In this document: in pieces, positions 28,265 to 36,694 of the stretch
Layout: every line of letters begins with the position of its first letter
Position numbering within the stretch: position 1 is the first letter of the stretch
DNA from: Salinibacterium sp. UTAS2018
GTDB lineage: Bacteria > Actinomycetota > Actinomycetes > Actinomycetales > Microbacteriaceae
NCBI RefSeq assembly: GCF_004118935.1
Contig: NZ_CP035375.1
Coordinates: 2,790,001 to 2,854,000, forward strand
Reading direction: 5' to 3'
Length of the DNA: 64,000 nt
The notes under the pieces: generated by a model
The model's database searches: none
The model's input: the letters and a program-made list of their open reading frames with translations, nothing else
Told to the model about the DNA's origin: nothing
Position numbers and translations under genes: made by a program

Positions 28265-28283
28265 TGGTTCACTCACGAAGTTG

Positions 28284-28320
28284 ATCAGGCAATTTGGGTG
28301 CCTGATCCGAAGACTTCGGA
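28284..28320 (+). promoter_or_regulatory. Two adjacent inverted repeats in the leader
   Basis: ATCAGGCA-ATTTGGG-TGCCTGAT (28284-28306) is directly followed by TCCGAAG-A-CTTCGGA (28306-28320). Both are perfect. They could be stem-loops in the mRNA or operator sites. Confidence 0.6.
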
Positions 28321-28338
28321 TGAACTGGAGAGGTCATA

Positions 28339-29535
28339 ATGCACCCCACGGAGAACTCTCCCGCGCGCGATGCTGTTCCCCACAATGGAGGAGCTCACGA
28401 CGCAAACAGCGCCACGCGACTGTGCGAGAACTGGCATGACGAAGAAATCGAACCGCGCGGGCCTATTAGTTCGCTGCTGATCCCTGCGTTCGCCAGCGCG
28501 TCGGCACCACACACCATTGAGGGGCTCGCCGACGAAGTTGCTGCAGCCATCGCGAGCGGGCGCGACCTTATTCGCGACGACGACGTGCAACTCGCTCTCT
28601 ACCTTCTCTACGGTCTGTATTACGGCAGGGTCGTCGACAACGGCGATCAGTGGGAGTGGCACGTCGATACCATTGCGGCCCGGCTAGATCTAGAGCGGGC
28701 TTTCGAAGCCCAGCTTCGCGCTCTGGTTCCCGCTTCCGAACTTCCTAACGCCGCCGCCGAAGACGTGGCTCAAGCGCTTTTCGCTCTCACGGCGCCTGAT
28801 CCGGATGCGGGGCCAAGCCTCTCGCGCCACGTCGCGAAAAACCTCACTCAGGAACAAGCTGTCGAGTTCATGGTGCAGCGCTCGATCTACACGCTGAAGG
28901 AGGCTGACCCACACTCGTGGGCGATCCCGAGGCTGACAGGGCGCGCGAAGGCGGCGCTCGTCGAGATCCAAGCTGACGAATACGGCAATGGTCGACGAGA
29001 ACGGATGCACTCAGAGCTGTTCGCGCGCTCGATGCGTGGCATTGGTCTCGACTCGCGCTATGGCACGTACGTGAACTTCGTCCCGGCCATCACGCTCGCC
29101 TCCTTCAACATGATTTCGCTGTTCGGTATGAACCGTCGTCTCCGCGGCGCCATCGCCGGGCACCTGGCCGCGTTCGAAATGACGTCGTCGATCCCCAACG
29201 GACTTTACGCTCGCGGCTTCCGCCGTCTTGGTTTCGATGAGAACGTCACCGAATACTTCGACGAGCACGTTGAAGCGGATGCCGTGCACGAGCAAATTGC
29301 CGCCCGCGACCTCGCGGGTGGGCTTGCCGAAAGCGAACCTGCGCTGCTCAGCGAGATCTTCTTCGGAGCGCGTGCGTGCCTGCTTATCGATGATTGGGTG
29401 GGGGAGCACATTCTCGAATCGTGGGTGGCTGAGAAATCGTCCCTGCGTAAGCCGTTCCCCTTTGAGGCGGTGCTGGCCGGCCGCGACGAAGGCGAGGAGA
29501 GTTCGGCGGGCGCTGAGGTGGGGGCAGGCCGATGA
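28339..29535 (+). CDS. Haem-oxygenase-like iron-containing redox enzyme
   Basis: 398 residues of the haem-oxygenase-like diiron oxidase superfamily (NCBI-style name iron-containing redox enzyme family protein). Candidate metal-binding blocks are VEIQADEYGNGRRERMHSEL (about residues 208-227, Glu and His), HLAAFEMTSS (Glu) and YFDEHVEADAVHEQIA (His/Glu/Asp/His). The substrate is unknown; relatives oxidise amino acids or fatty acids. GGAGAGG seven bases ahead of ATG 28339 supports the start. It overlaps a CDGSH gene by four bases, implying a functional pair. Confidence 0.85.
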   Translation: MHPTENSPARDAVPHNGGAHDANSATRLCENWHDEEIEPRGPISSLLIPAFASASAPHTIEGLADEVAAAIASGRDLIRDDDVQLALYLLYGLYYGRVVDNGDQWEWHVDTIAARLDLERAFEAQLRALVPASELPNAAAEDVAQALFALTAPDPDAGPSLSRHVAKNLTQEQAVEFMVQRSIYTLKEADPHSWAIPRLTGRAKAALVEIQADEYGNGRRERMHSELFARSMRGIGLDSRYGTYVNFVPAITLASFNMISLFGMNRRLRGAIAGHLAAFEMTSSIPNGLYARGFRRLGFDENVTEYFDEHVEADAVHEQIAARDLAGGLAESEPALLSEIFFGARACLLIDDWVGEHILESWVAEKSSLRKPFPFEAVLAGRDEGEESSAGAEVGAGR

Positions 29536-29738
29536 CGGCTTCAGGCAACACAGACGACGTCGAAATCACGGCGTGCACGAACGGTCCGCTTCTAGTGCGT
29601 GGGGAGATCGACCTTCGCTCGGCCGATGGCGAACCTATCGAGCAGGTCCGCAATACGGTCGCCCTCTGTCGGTGTGGCGTATCGGCGATCAAACCGTTCT
29701 GCGATGGCACCCACAAGCTCATCAATTTCAAGGCTTAG
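29532..29738 (+). CDS. CDGSH-type iron-sulfur protein
   Basis: 68 residues. The 2Fe-2S ligand set C-x-C-x8-C-x3-H is present in CRCGVSAIKPFCDGTHK near the C-terminus, with the family FCDGTH core. The N-terminal half (NGPLLVRGEIDLRSADG) is the common beta portion of bacterial members. ATG 29532 overlaps the upstream diiron gene. It could transfer electrons to that enzyme; this is inference from coupling. Confidence 0.93.
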   Translation: MTASGNTDDVEITACTNGPLLVRGEIDLRSADGEPIEQVRNTVALCRCGVSAIKPFCDGTHKLINFKA

Positions 29739-29758
29739 CGCCGCGGGATAATGGAGTC

Positions 29759-30148
29759 ATGACCGCCGCTAACTTTTCCACGCTCGCCGCCGAGACTTAC
29801 GTTTTGGTCACCACGTTCCGCAAGTCGGGGGAGCCGGTGTCGACTCCGGTCTGGGCGGTGGGCGTCGGCGATCGATTGCTGGTGACGACGGCGCCCTCGT
29901 CGGGCAAAGTAAAACGCATCCGCCACACCTCGCGAGTGGAGATCACTCCGTGCGACATGCGCGGCAATGTTTCTGAGGGTGCAATTGCGGTGCGAGCGAC
30001 GGCCGCAATTCGCAATGACGAAGCGACGTTGGATGCCATGGATGCCGCTCTGAAGCAAAAGTACGGTGCCAAGTACGCGGCCATTCGTCTCGCACAAAAA
30101 GTTCGTGGCACCGCAGGGCAATCCGTGGCGGTCGAAATCCGTCTTTAG
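29759..30148 (+). CDS. PPOX class F420-dependent oxidoreductase-like protein
   Basis: 129 residues with the split-barrel flavin/F420-binding fold: TLAAETYVLVTTFRKSGEPVSTPVWAVGVGDRLLVTTAPSSGKVKRIRHTSRVEITPCDMRGN. This is the actinobacterial PPOX subfamily. Cofactor choice (F420 or FMN) is not proved. The frame is open to 29228, but ATG 29759 gives the family length. It starts 20 bp after the CDGSH stop and may be the third gene of that operon. Confidence 0.88.
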   Translation: MTAANFSTLAAETYVLVTTFRKSGEPVSTPVWAVGVGDRLLVTTAPSSGKVKRIRHTSRVEITPCDMRGNVSEGAIAVRATAAIRNDEATLDAMDAALKQKYGAKYAAIRLAQKVRGTAGQSVAVEIRL

Positions 30149-30339
30149 GATCGCTGATACCGGCGCACAGCGCTGGCGGGAGGTTGCGCGCACGGGAACA
30201 AGCGGCGCCTTAAGCGCTCGCGAATGGCGGAAAACTTCGTAACTCTTTCTTGCTCATTCGTCTGATTTCGAGCGTGTTTTTGTGGGTTGCCTCAGTTTTT
30301 CGTCGCAAAAGTGAGAAATTCCTGTGCACACCCGTTTCA

Positions 30340-30384
30340 TTGACGCGAAATTGTGTCAGTATTGTATAAGCCCCCGAAAGGGGG
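30340..30384 (+). promoter_or_regulatory. Promoter with leader hairpin for the first SBP-VWA gene
   Basis: TTGACG at 30340-30345, a 17-base spacer and TGTATA (30363-30368) form a good promoter. A CCCCC-GAAA-GGGGG tetraloop hairpin follows at 30371-30384, about 50 bases before the GTG start, inside or at the start of the leader. Confidence 0.5.
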
Positions 30385-30436
30385 TCAACTCTTGGTTCCC
30401 CCGAAGCTGAGAGCACCCGTGATCGATGGAGTTCCC

Positions 30437-32182
30437 GTGACCCGACCTCGCCACCGTTCCAGAACGCTCAAATCCTGGTTTATACGTGCAAGCACCCCTG
30501 TCCTCGCTACCCTGCTCACCCTGTCCCTCGCTGGCGGTGGGGCGCTCGTCGCGCTCGCAGCTCAGAACAAGCTCGATGATTTCGTCGCTCAAACTTTCGG
30601 CTGCCCGAACGCCACCGAGCTCGCGGTAGTGACCGATCCCACTATTTCTTCGACCGTTCAGACGGTGGCCAACGCTTTCAACGCGGAGCATGTCGGGCAG
30701 TGTCTGGCCGTGAAAATCGTCACCCAGAATTCTGCTGACACCGCCGCTTTGCTCGCCTCCGGAACCTCAACCGGTGCGGATGCGTGGATCCCCGATTCGC
30801 ACGTCTGGCTCAACCGGGTAGAGAGCACAGCGACAGCGCTCGGCCGCGAAGTGCCCGCGACGCAGGAGTGGGACTCGATCGCCACGAGTCCGCTGGTACT
30901 CGCGACCCCGGCCGTCAAGGTCGCAGAGTTCGAGGCTGCCGAGGTGGGATGGGGAGCCATCCTTGCTGGCCGCTATCGCACGCTGCTTCCCGACCCTGAG
31001 TCATCCGCATCGAGCATGATCGCGCTGGCGACCCTCAACGACCTTTCGGCGGAGGGCGACCCGAGCGACTTTGACCAGGTTCTCACCAACCTTGGGCGGT
31101 CCATTCCCGACTCGACAAAGGCTGCGTTTGCCGAGCTCCAAATCTCGGACTCACGAATGGTCGCTCTCGCTACTGAGCGTGAGATCGTCGAACACAACGC
31201 ATCGAATCCCGACGAGCCGCTCGTCGCGCTGTACCCCGCTGAAGGAACAGTCGCCCTTACCTACCCCTTCGTCGTCGTCGAGAACTCGACTGTCACCGAG
31301 GTCGAACTATCACGAATGACCGACGAAGAGCGCGCTGCCGTCGAGGATACAGAGACGACGCGCACGACTCTGCTTGAAGAGTTCGCAGACCTTGTTCGCG
31401 GTTCCTCGCAGGTTCTTAATGCGGAGGGCTTTCGTGACAACGCGGGAGAGGGCGAGATTCTCGCCTCGGGCGTGATCGCGGCCCCGGTCGAGACGAAGAG
31501 CGTTGGAGATACTGATGAACTCGTCAGCATCCTGCGTAACTGGAACGCGCTGAACCTGCGCTCGCGCATCCTTACCGTCGTCGACGTTTCGGGATCCATG
31601 CTCGAGCGAGCATGGGATGGTCAGCGCCGCATCGAGATGTTCCAAAACTCGGCAGAAGATGCATTCAGCACGCTCTCCGAAGATGACGAGCTCGGAATGT
31701 GGCTCTTCTCCAAGGAGCGAGTGGGTACGGAAGACTGGGAAGACGTCGCGGGTATTCGCTCGATGAACGACCCCGAACACGTCGAAAATCTGCAGGCGAT
31801 CATCGACTCCTTGCCCTCGCGAATCAGTGGCTACACCGGGCTCAACGATTCTGTGTTGGCCGCCGTGACGCACGTTCGCGAGGACTACAACCCTGACAAG
31901 GTCAACTCAGTAATGCTTATTACTGACGGTCGCAACGAAGACGACAACGGCATCTCTCTCGAGAAACTCCTCGAAGAATTGACCGTCATGATCGATGCAA
32001 ACCGAGACGAGCCTGTTCCCGTGGTGCTCGTTGGAATTGGTCCAGACACCGACGTCGAGGCGATGCGCAAGATCGCCCAGGCCACCGGCGGAACGGCGTA
32101 CCAAGCAAACAACCCCACCGAGCTCAGCAACGTGATGCTCGAGGCGTTGTCCCAGCGCGACTGCCGCCCGAACTGCAGCTAG
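30437..32182 (+). CDS. Membrane-anchored solute-binding/VWA fusion protein 1
   Basis: 581 residues. A basic N-terminus and one membrane helix (VLATLLTLSLAGGGALVALAA) lead to a solute-binding-like domain (about residues 45-310: ELAVVTDPTISSTVQTVANAFN, GADAWIPDSHVWLNRVE, TYPFVVV) and a VWA domain (about 375-570) with an intact MIDAS: DVSGSM at 383, YTGLND, TDGRNED. The tail DCRPNC could form a disulfide. The domain is extracytoplasmic by topology. GTG 30437 has GGAG six bases upstream. A paralogue lies at 39876. NCBI-type names call these substrate-binding and VWA domain proteins; the ligand is unknown. Confidence 0.85.
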   Translation: MTRPRHRSRTLKSWFIRASTPVLATLLTLSLAGGGALVALAAQNKLDDFVAQTFGCPNATELAVVTDPTISSTVQTVANAFNAEHVGQCLAVKIVTQNSADTAALLASGTSTGADAWIPDSHVWLNRVESTATALGREVPATQEWDSIATSPLVLATPAVKVAEFEAAEVGWGAILAGRYRTLLPDPESSASSMIALATLNDLSAEGDPSDFDQVLTNLGRSIPDSTKAAFAELQISDSRMVALATEREIVEHNASNPDEPLVALYPAEGTVALTYPFVVVENSTVTEVELSRMTDEERAAVEDTETTRTTLLEEFADLVRGSSQVLNAEGFRDNAGEGEILASGVIAAPVETKSVGDTDELVSILRNWNALNLRSRILTVVDVSGSMLERAWDGQRRIEMFQNSAEDAFSTLSEDDELGMWLFSKERVGTEDWEDVAGIRSMNDPEHVENLQAIIDSLPSRISGYTGLNDSVLAAVTHVREDYNPDKVNSVMLITDGRNEDDNGISLEKLLEELTVMIDANRDEPVPVVLVGIGPDTDVEAMRKIAQATGGTAYQANNPTELSNVMLEALSQRDCRPNCS

Positions 32183-32192
32183 CGAGACGCTC

Positions 32193-33185
32193 TTAGGCTC
32201 CTGCCGTCGGGGCTGTTTCGGCAGAACCGGCGGCGGGCACGCCTGCCGCAACATCCGCGGCCATGCGTGAGCGGCGATCCAAGTGGATGCCCGCCACCAT
32301 GCAGCGCACCGAGCCGCCAGCCAGCTCGATTGTCGGAATATCGAGAGGCACAATCTCGCAGCTCGCTTCGATCACCGATCGCTGAGCGGGCGTCAGGCTC
32401 TTCAGCGCCCGGCTCGAAAGTGCCAAGATGCGACCGTTGGTGCCCTTGAGTTCGAGCGCATTGCCGGCGAAGTTCGCAATCTGATCGGCCGTGAGGTCGA
32501 TCAGGGTGCGGCCGGGGGCTGTCAGGCGCTCCGCCATCTCCATTCGGCGGTCGCCCGACGCGATCAGGTCGAGCCCGATCATGGCGAAATCCGTGGCGAT
32601 GCACATCATGACGTTGGTGTGATAAATCGGCACCCCGTGGCTATCGCGTGCTTCGAACATCATCGGCTCGTAGCCAAACGATGCACAGAAACGCTCAAGC
32701 GCGAGCGGGTTTGCCCGGTGTGATTCCGCCGCGTACGCCACCCGGTTGGTGTGGTCAATGACCATCGCGCCGGTGCCCTCAAGGTAGATACCGTCGTGCT
32801 CAAGTCCGGAGTAGTCCACGACATCCTGCACTCGAAAGTCGTGCTTCAGCATCTCGATTACGTCGGGGCGACGTTCAGTGCGACGATTCGGCGCATACAT
32901 CGGGTACACCGCAACACGGCCGCCACTGTGCGTGGAGAACCAGTTATTGGGGAACACGCTGTCGGGGCGCGAGCTCTCGGTATCTTCGAACACGTGGATG
33001 TTCACGCCGGCGTCACGCAGAGTCTCGGCCACCTGAGTGGACTCGTCGTACGCGGCGCGAGCAATCTCATCCGGTGTTCGCGTGGGGTCAGTCGACTGGA
33101 AGGCGTTGTCGCCCGCGGTCTGGCTGTTCGGCGTGAACCGGTGCGGGCGGATCAGTACTGCGGCGGAAGGCGCCTGAACGCTCAT
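32193..33185 (-). CDS. ctlX: CtlX-like citrulline/arginine deiminase-family hydrolase
   Basis: 330 residues of the amidinotransferase fold related to dimethylargininase. Key parts are DSVFPNNWFSTHSGGRVAVYPM, the IYLEGTGAMVID loop, IYHTNVMMCI with the catalytic His and GGSVRCMVAGIHL with the nucleophilic Cys. CtlX-type enzymes hydrolyse citrulline to ornithine. It starts 6 bp after the ornithine cyclodeaminase stop, so citrulline or arginine could go to ornithine and then proline. ATG 33185 is the natural start. The C-terminal 20 residues (AAGVPAAGSAETAPTAGA) look disordered. Confidence 0.88.
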   Translation of the reverse strand: MSVQAPSAAVLIRPHRFTPNSQTAGDNAFQSTDPTRTPDEIARAAYDESTQVAETLRDAGVNIHVFEDTESSRPDSVFPNNWFSTHSGGRVAVYPMYAPNRRTERRPDVIEMLKHDFRVQDVVDYSGLEHDGIYLEGTGAMVIDHTNRVAYAAESHRANPLALERFCASFGYEPMMFEARDSHGVPIYHTNVMMCIATDFAMIGLDLIASGDRRMEMAERLTAPGRTLIDLTADQIANFAGNALELKGTNGRILALSSRALKSLTPAQRSVIEASCEIVPLDIPTIELAGGSVRCMVAGIHLDRRSRMAADVAAGVPAAGSAETAPTAGA

Positions 33186-33191
33186 TGACGG

Positions 33192-34223
33192 TTACGCGGT
33201 AAGCGCGGGAGCGCGGGAGACGAGAGAGAACAGGTCTTTCGGGTCAGCCGGGTCAGCGATCAGATCGAGATCAGTCGCATACTCGGTGCCGCGAACCGCG
33301 TCGAAAACGTAGCGCAAGGCAGAGAAGTCTTCGATCGCGAAGCCGACCGAGTCGAAGAGCGTGACTTCGTCGGCGGAGCTGCGGCCAGTTGCGCTGCCCG
33401 CGAGAACTTCCCACAGCTCAGTGATGGGGGAGTCCGCGTCGAGCTGCTGAATTTCGCCCTCGATACGGGTCTGCTCGGGGAACTCCACGAAAACGGTCGC
33501 GTTCTGAACGATCGCCGCTTCGAGTTCAGTCTTGCCGGGGCAATCGCCGCCGATGGCGTTGAGGTGCATGCCGGGTTCGATCATGTCGGCGGTGAGGATC
33601 GTCGCGTTCTTCTTGTCGGCGGTGCACGTCGTGACGATGTCGGCACCGGCCGCAGCATCCGCGGCGGAGGTGGCGCGCACGATGTCGAAGCCGAGCGGCT
33701 CAACGTTGCGAATGAACTTGTCCATCGCAGCAGGGTCGGTGTCCCACACGCGCAGGCTCGTGATGCCAAGGCCAGCGCGGAAGCCGAGAGCCTGGAATTC
33801 GGATTGCGTACCCGTGCCGATGAGGGCAAGCACGCTGGAGTCGGGGCGGGCGAGTGCGCGGGCGGCCAAGACCGAGGTTGCCGAGGTGCGCAGTGCCGTG
33901 AGCAAGGTCATCTCAGAGAGGAAGGTGGGGTAGCCGTTGTCGACGCGGGCGAGCATGCCGAGCGCGGTGACGGTTTGGAAGCCGAGCGCGGGGTTAGCGG
34001 GGTGACCATTCACGTACTTAAAGGCGTACGTTTCGCCATCACTCGTGGGCATGAGCTCGATGACACCCTCACTGGAGTGGGCGGCCACGCGCGGGCTCTT
34101 GTCGAACTGGGGCCACTTGGCGTAATCCTGCTCGAGATAGCTGACGATGCCCATGATGATCGGTTCGATGCCGGTGTCGGCGATCCAGCGGCGCATGTTC
34201 GGGACGTCTACGTAGTGAACCAT
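33192..34223 (-). CDS. ocd: Ornithine cyclodeaminase
   Basis: 343 residues, NAD-dependent, converting ornithine to proline and ammonia (mu-crystallin fold). Motifs include KYVNGHPANPALGFQTVTALGMLARVDNGYPTFLSEMTLLTALRTSATSVLAARALARPDSSVLALIGTGTQSEFQALGF in outline, with GTGTQSEFQ as the nucleotide loop, and HLNAIGGDCPGKTEL. The frame extends to 34298; ATG 34223 has AAAGGAG seven bases upstream. It is divergent from an Lrp-type regulator with a 131-bp region between, and ctlX follows, which suggests amino-acid-responsive control. Confidence 0.93.
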   Translation of the reverse strand: MVHYVDVPNMRRWIADTGIEPIIMGIVSYLEQDYAKWPQFDKSPRVAAHSSEGVIELMPTSDGETYAFKYVNGHPANPALGFQTVTALGMLARVDNGYPTFLSEMTLLTALRTSATSVLAARALARPDSSVLALIGTGTQSEFQALGFRAGLGITSLRVWDTDPAAMDKFIRNVEPLGFDIVRATSAADAAAGADIVTTCTADKKNATILTADMIEPGMHLNAIGGDCPGKTELEAAIVQNATVFVEFPEQTRIEGEIQQLDADSPITELWEVLAGSATGRSSADEVTLFDSVGFAIEDFSALRYVFDAVRGTEYATDLDLIADPADPKDLFSLVSRAPALTA

Positions 34224-34316
34224 GTTCACTCCTTTCGTTGCAGTATTGCTGGTTCCCACGTTACGAATGTGCACTATGTATTCACAACTCTCAGTCAACG
34301 CTATTTTCGGCTAATA

Positions 34317-34328
34317 ACTATGCATAAT
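34317..34328. promoter_or_regulatory. Candidate Lrp operator
   Basis: ACTATGCATAAT is a 12-base palindrome with one mismatch, in the AT-rich gap between ocd and the lrp-like gene. TAAAAT at 34336-34341 is a likely -10 box for the regulator. Confidence 0.4.
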
Positions 34329-34354
34329 GCGGGGCTAAAATATACACTTTGGTC

Positions 34355-34786
34355 ATGCCCAATCTCGATGACCTCGATCGTCGCCTCCTCGCTGCTCTTC
34401 GGGCCGATGCGCGCGAGTCGGTCGCAAGCCTGTCGCGTCGCCTCAACGTCACGCGGGCGACTGTCAACAGCCGCATCGATCGCCTCGTGAGTAACGGCAC
34501 GGTGCTCGGTTTCTCCGTCAGAATTCGCGAGGATCGCGACCCTTCGTTCATTCGCGCGATCGCCTTCGTCGAGGTAGAAGGGCGATCGACGGATGCTGTC
34601 ATCAGTCAATTGCGAGGCCTGCCCGAAATCCACGAACTCCACACCACCAACGGCGGCTGGGACCTCGTGGCCGACATCCGCACCGACAGCCTCAGCAACT
34701 TCGACCGCGTGCTCGCCCGCATGCGCAACGTCGAGGGCGTCGTGAACAGCGAAACGAGCCTGCTGCTCAGCTCCGCGCTGCTGTAG
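34355..34786 (+). CDS. Lrp/AsnC family transcriptional regulator
   Basis: 143 residues: an N-terminal helix-turn-helix (LDDLDRRLLAALRADARESVASLSRRLNVTRATVNSRIDRLVSNGTVLGFSVRI in outline) and a C-terminal RAM ligand domain (RAIAFVEVEG ... LPEIHELHTTNGGWDLVADIRT). ATG 34355 is preferred to the in-frame TTG 34349. As a divergent neighbour of ocd-ctlX it is the obvious regulator, probably sensing an amino acid such as ornithine or arginine. Confidence 0.9.
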   Translation: MPNLDDLDRRLLAALRADARESVASLSRRLNVTRATVNSRIDRLVSNGTVLGFSVRIREDRDPSFIRAIAFVEVEGRSTDAVISQLRGLPEIHELHTTNGGWDLVADIRTDSLSNFDRVLARMRNVEGVVNSETSLLLSSALL

Positions 34787-34867
34787 ACCACCCGAGCACC
34801 ACTCGGCCGAAAGGCAGCGAATTGCCTGTTCGCAGCGTGCTCATCGGCGCGCGCATCCGCCCCGCAT

Positions 34868-34876
34868 TGCTATGCT
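34868..34876 (+). promoter_or_regulatory. Extended -10 promoter of gcvTHP
   Basis: TGC-TATGCT is an extended -10 box about 35 bases ahead of the glycine riboswitch. No clear -35 was found. Confidence 0.4.
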
Positions 34877-34907
34877 GAACTCACAACTGAACATCGGGCC
34901 GCAACAC

Positions 34908-35128
34908 AATGCGGGAGAGCCGGGAACCCAGCGTGAGTCAACAGAAGTTGGCAGGCGCTAGGCCGGCACCGAAGGAGCAAGCCTCCCCGCCAATCTCTCA
35001 GGTTCATGTACCGCATCGCACTGGCCACTCTGGAAAGAGAACCTCGCATCACCCTGAGGTTCCGCCGACGGTGAAAGCTCACTAGATTCTTGGTGTGTGA
35101 AGCTCTCAGGCTCATCACAGAGGGGGAG
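34908..35128 (+). ncRNA. Tandem glycine riboswitch
   Basis: Two glycine aptamers lie in the 376-bp gap before gcvT. The first has GCGGGAGAGC, CACCGAAGGAGCAAGCC and AATCTCTCAGGTTCATG; the second has ACTCTGGAAAGAG, CGCCGACGGTGAAAG and AAGCTCTCAGGCTCATCACAGAG. Such tandem aptamers usually turn on glycine cleavage genes when glycine is abundant. The gene starts 35 bases after the second aptamer, next to a CAGGAG, so a translational switch is possible. Confidence 0.95.
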
Positions 35129-35162
35129 TTCTATTCACTAGCCCCTGCGCCAGGAGAACTCC

Positions 35163-36320
35163 GTGTCCGATGAATCACCCTCGTCAACGTCAATCGCTGA
35201 CTCTTCGCCCGCCGCGGTGAAGTACTCGCCGCTGCACAGCATCCACGAACAGTTGGGTGCCACCTTCACCGACTTTGCTGGGTGGATGATGCCGGTGCGC
35301 TACAGCTCCGACCTCGCCGAGCACCATGCTGTGCGCACCGCCGCCGGCATCTTCGACATCTCGCACATGGCTGAGATTCACGTGCGTGGCGTCGACGCCG
35401 GGGCGTACCTTGATTTCGCGCTCGCCGGAAAGCTCTCGGGCATCGCCCTCGCGCAGGCTAAGTACAGCCTGCTGCTCAACGAGGCCGGTGGCATCATCGA
35501 TGACCTCGTCACGTACCGTCTTGCCGACGACCACTTCTTGGTGGTTGCTAACGCCGGAAACCGCTTCGCAGCAGCGACGGCGCTGACCGAGCGCGCCGTC
35601 GGCTTCGACGTGGTAGTCACCGACGATAGCGACGACTACGCGCTTATCGCCGTGCAAGGCCCGGTCTCCCGCGCCATTCTCGAGGCCACTGCCGGTCTCA
35701 CCGACTTCGCAACGCCCCTTAACGAACTCAAGTACTACCGCGAAACCGTGGCAACGTTCGACGGAACCGACCTCATCATCGCTCGCACCGGATACACGGG
35801 TGAAGACGGTTTTGAGCTCTACATCCACGTGGATGCCGCAGCCGCCCTGTGGGCAGCGCTCACGGTTGCCGGCTCCCCGCTCGGTCTCGTTCCCGCCGGA
35901 CTCGCCTGCCGCGACACTCTCCGCCTCGAAGCGGGCATGCCGCTGTATGGACACGAGCTCAACCTCACCACCTTCCCCGTGCAAGCCGGGCTTGGCCGCG
36001 TTGTGGCGCTCAGCAAAGAGGGCGACTTTGTCGGCCGCAGCGCCATCGAAGAGGGCCCGGATGCCGGTGCCCGTGTGCTCGTTGGTCTTGCCGCCGAAGG
36101 TCGTCGCGCCGGCCGCGCTGACTACCTCCTCTTCCACGGGGACAAAGAAGTTGGCGTCATCACCTCGGGGGCGCTTTCGCCTACCCTGGGCCACCCGATC
36201 GCTATGGCTTACGTCGATCCTGACGCGAGTGAGGTCGGCACCGAGCTTCATATTGATGTGCGGGGCAGTCGCATTGCTGCATCCGTTGTTTCCCTACCCT
36301 TTTACAAAAGAGAGGCCTGA
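35163..36320 (+). CDS. gcvT: Glycine cleavage system aminomethyltransferase (T protein)
   Basis: 385 residues. T-protein features are [45 protein letters not shown], a folate-binding region with [20 protein letters not shown] and [21 protein letters not shown]. It takes the methylamine unit from the lipoyl H protein, gives ammonia and forms 5,10-methylene-THF. The start is GTG 35163 with CAGGAG ahead; a 20-residue Ser-rich N-terminal extension precedes the fold. gcvH starts 2 bp after its stop. Confidence 0.96.
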   Translation: MSDESPSSTSIADSSPAAVKYSPLHSIHEQLGATFTDFAGWMMPVRYSSDLAEHHAVRTAAGIFDISHMAEIHVRGVDAGAYLDFALAGKLSGIALAQAKYSLLLNEAGGIIDDLVTYRLADDHFLVVANAGNRFAAATALTERAVGFDVVVTDDSDDYALIAVQGPVSRAILEATAGLTDFATPLNELKYYRETVATFDGTDLIIARTGYTGEDGFELYIHVDAAAALWAALTVAGSPLGLVPAGLACRDTLRLEAGMPLYGHELNLTTFPVQAGLGRVVALSKEGDFVGRSAIEEGPDAGARVLVGLAAEGRRAGRADYLLFHGDKEVGVITSGALSPTLGHPIAMAYVDPDASEVGTELHIDVRGSRIAASVVSLPFYKREA

Positions 36321-36322
36321 TC

Positions 36323-36694
36323 ATGGCTGAGAAGAGCGAACTGCAGTACACCGCCGAGCACGAGTGGGTGCTGGTTGACGGAAACGTCGCGACCGTGGGA
36401 ATCACCGATTTCGCCGCAGGCAAGCTCGGCGACATCGTCTTCGTTGACCTTCCCAAGGTGGGCGACACCGTCACCGAGGGCAAGATTGTCGGCGAGATCG
36501 AGTCGACCAAGTCCGTGGGCGAACTTTTCGCTCCCGTTGCCGGAACCGTCGTCGAGTCCAACGACGCGGTTGCCGACAGCCCCGAACTCGTCAACAGCGA
36601 CCCCTTCGGTGAAGGCTGGCTCGTGAAGATCGAATTCTCCGAACTCCCGTCGATGCTCAGCCTCGACGAGTACACCGCACTGACAGGCGAATAA
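36323..36694 (+). CDS. gcvH: Glycine cleavage system H protein
   Basis: 123 residues. The lipoylation site is the lysine in [17 protein letters not shown] (about residue 62), in the typical hairpin, with YTAEHEWV at the front and VKIEFSE near the end. It shuttles the aminomethyl group between P, T and L proteins. Its stop overlaps the gcvP start by one base (TAATG). Confidence 0.97.
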   Translation: MAEKSELQYTAEHEWVLVDGNVATVGITDFAAGKLGDIVFVDLPKVGDTVTEGKIVGEIESTKSVGELFAPVAGTVVESNDAVADSPELVNSDPFGEGWLVKIEFSELPSMLSLDEYTALTGE

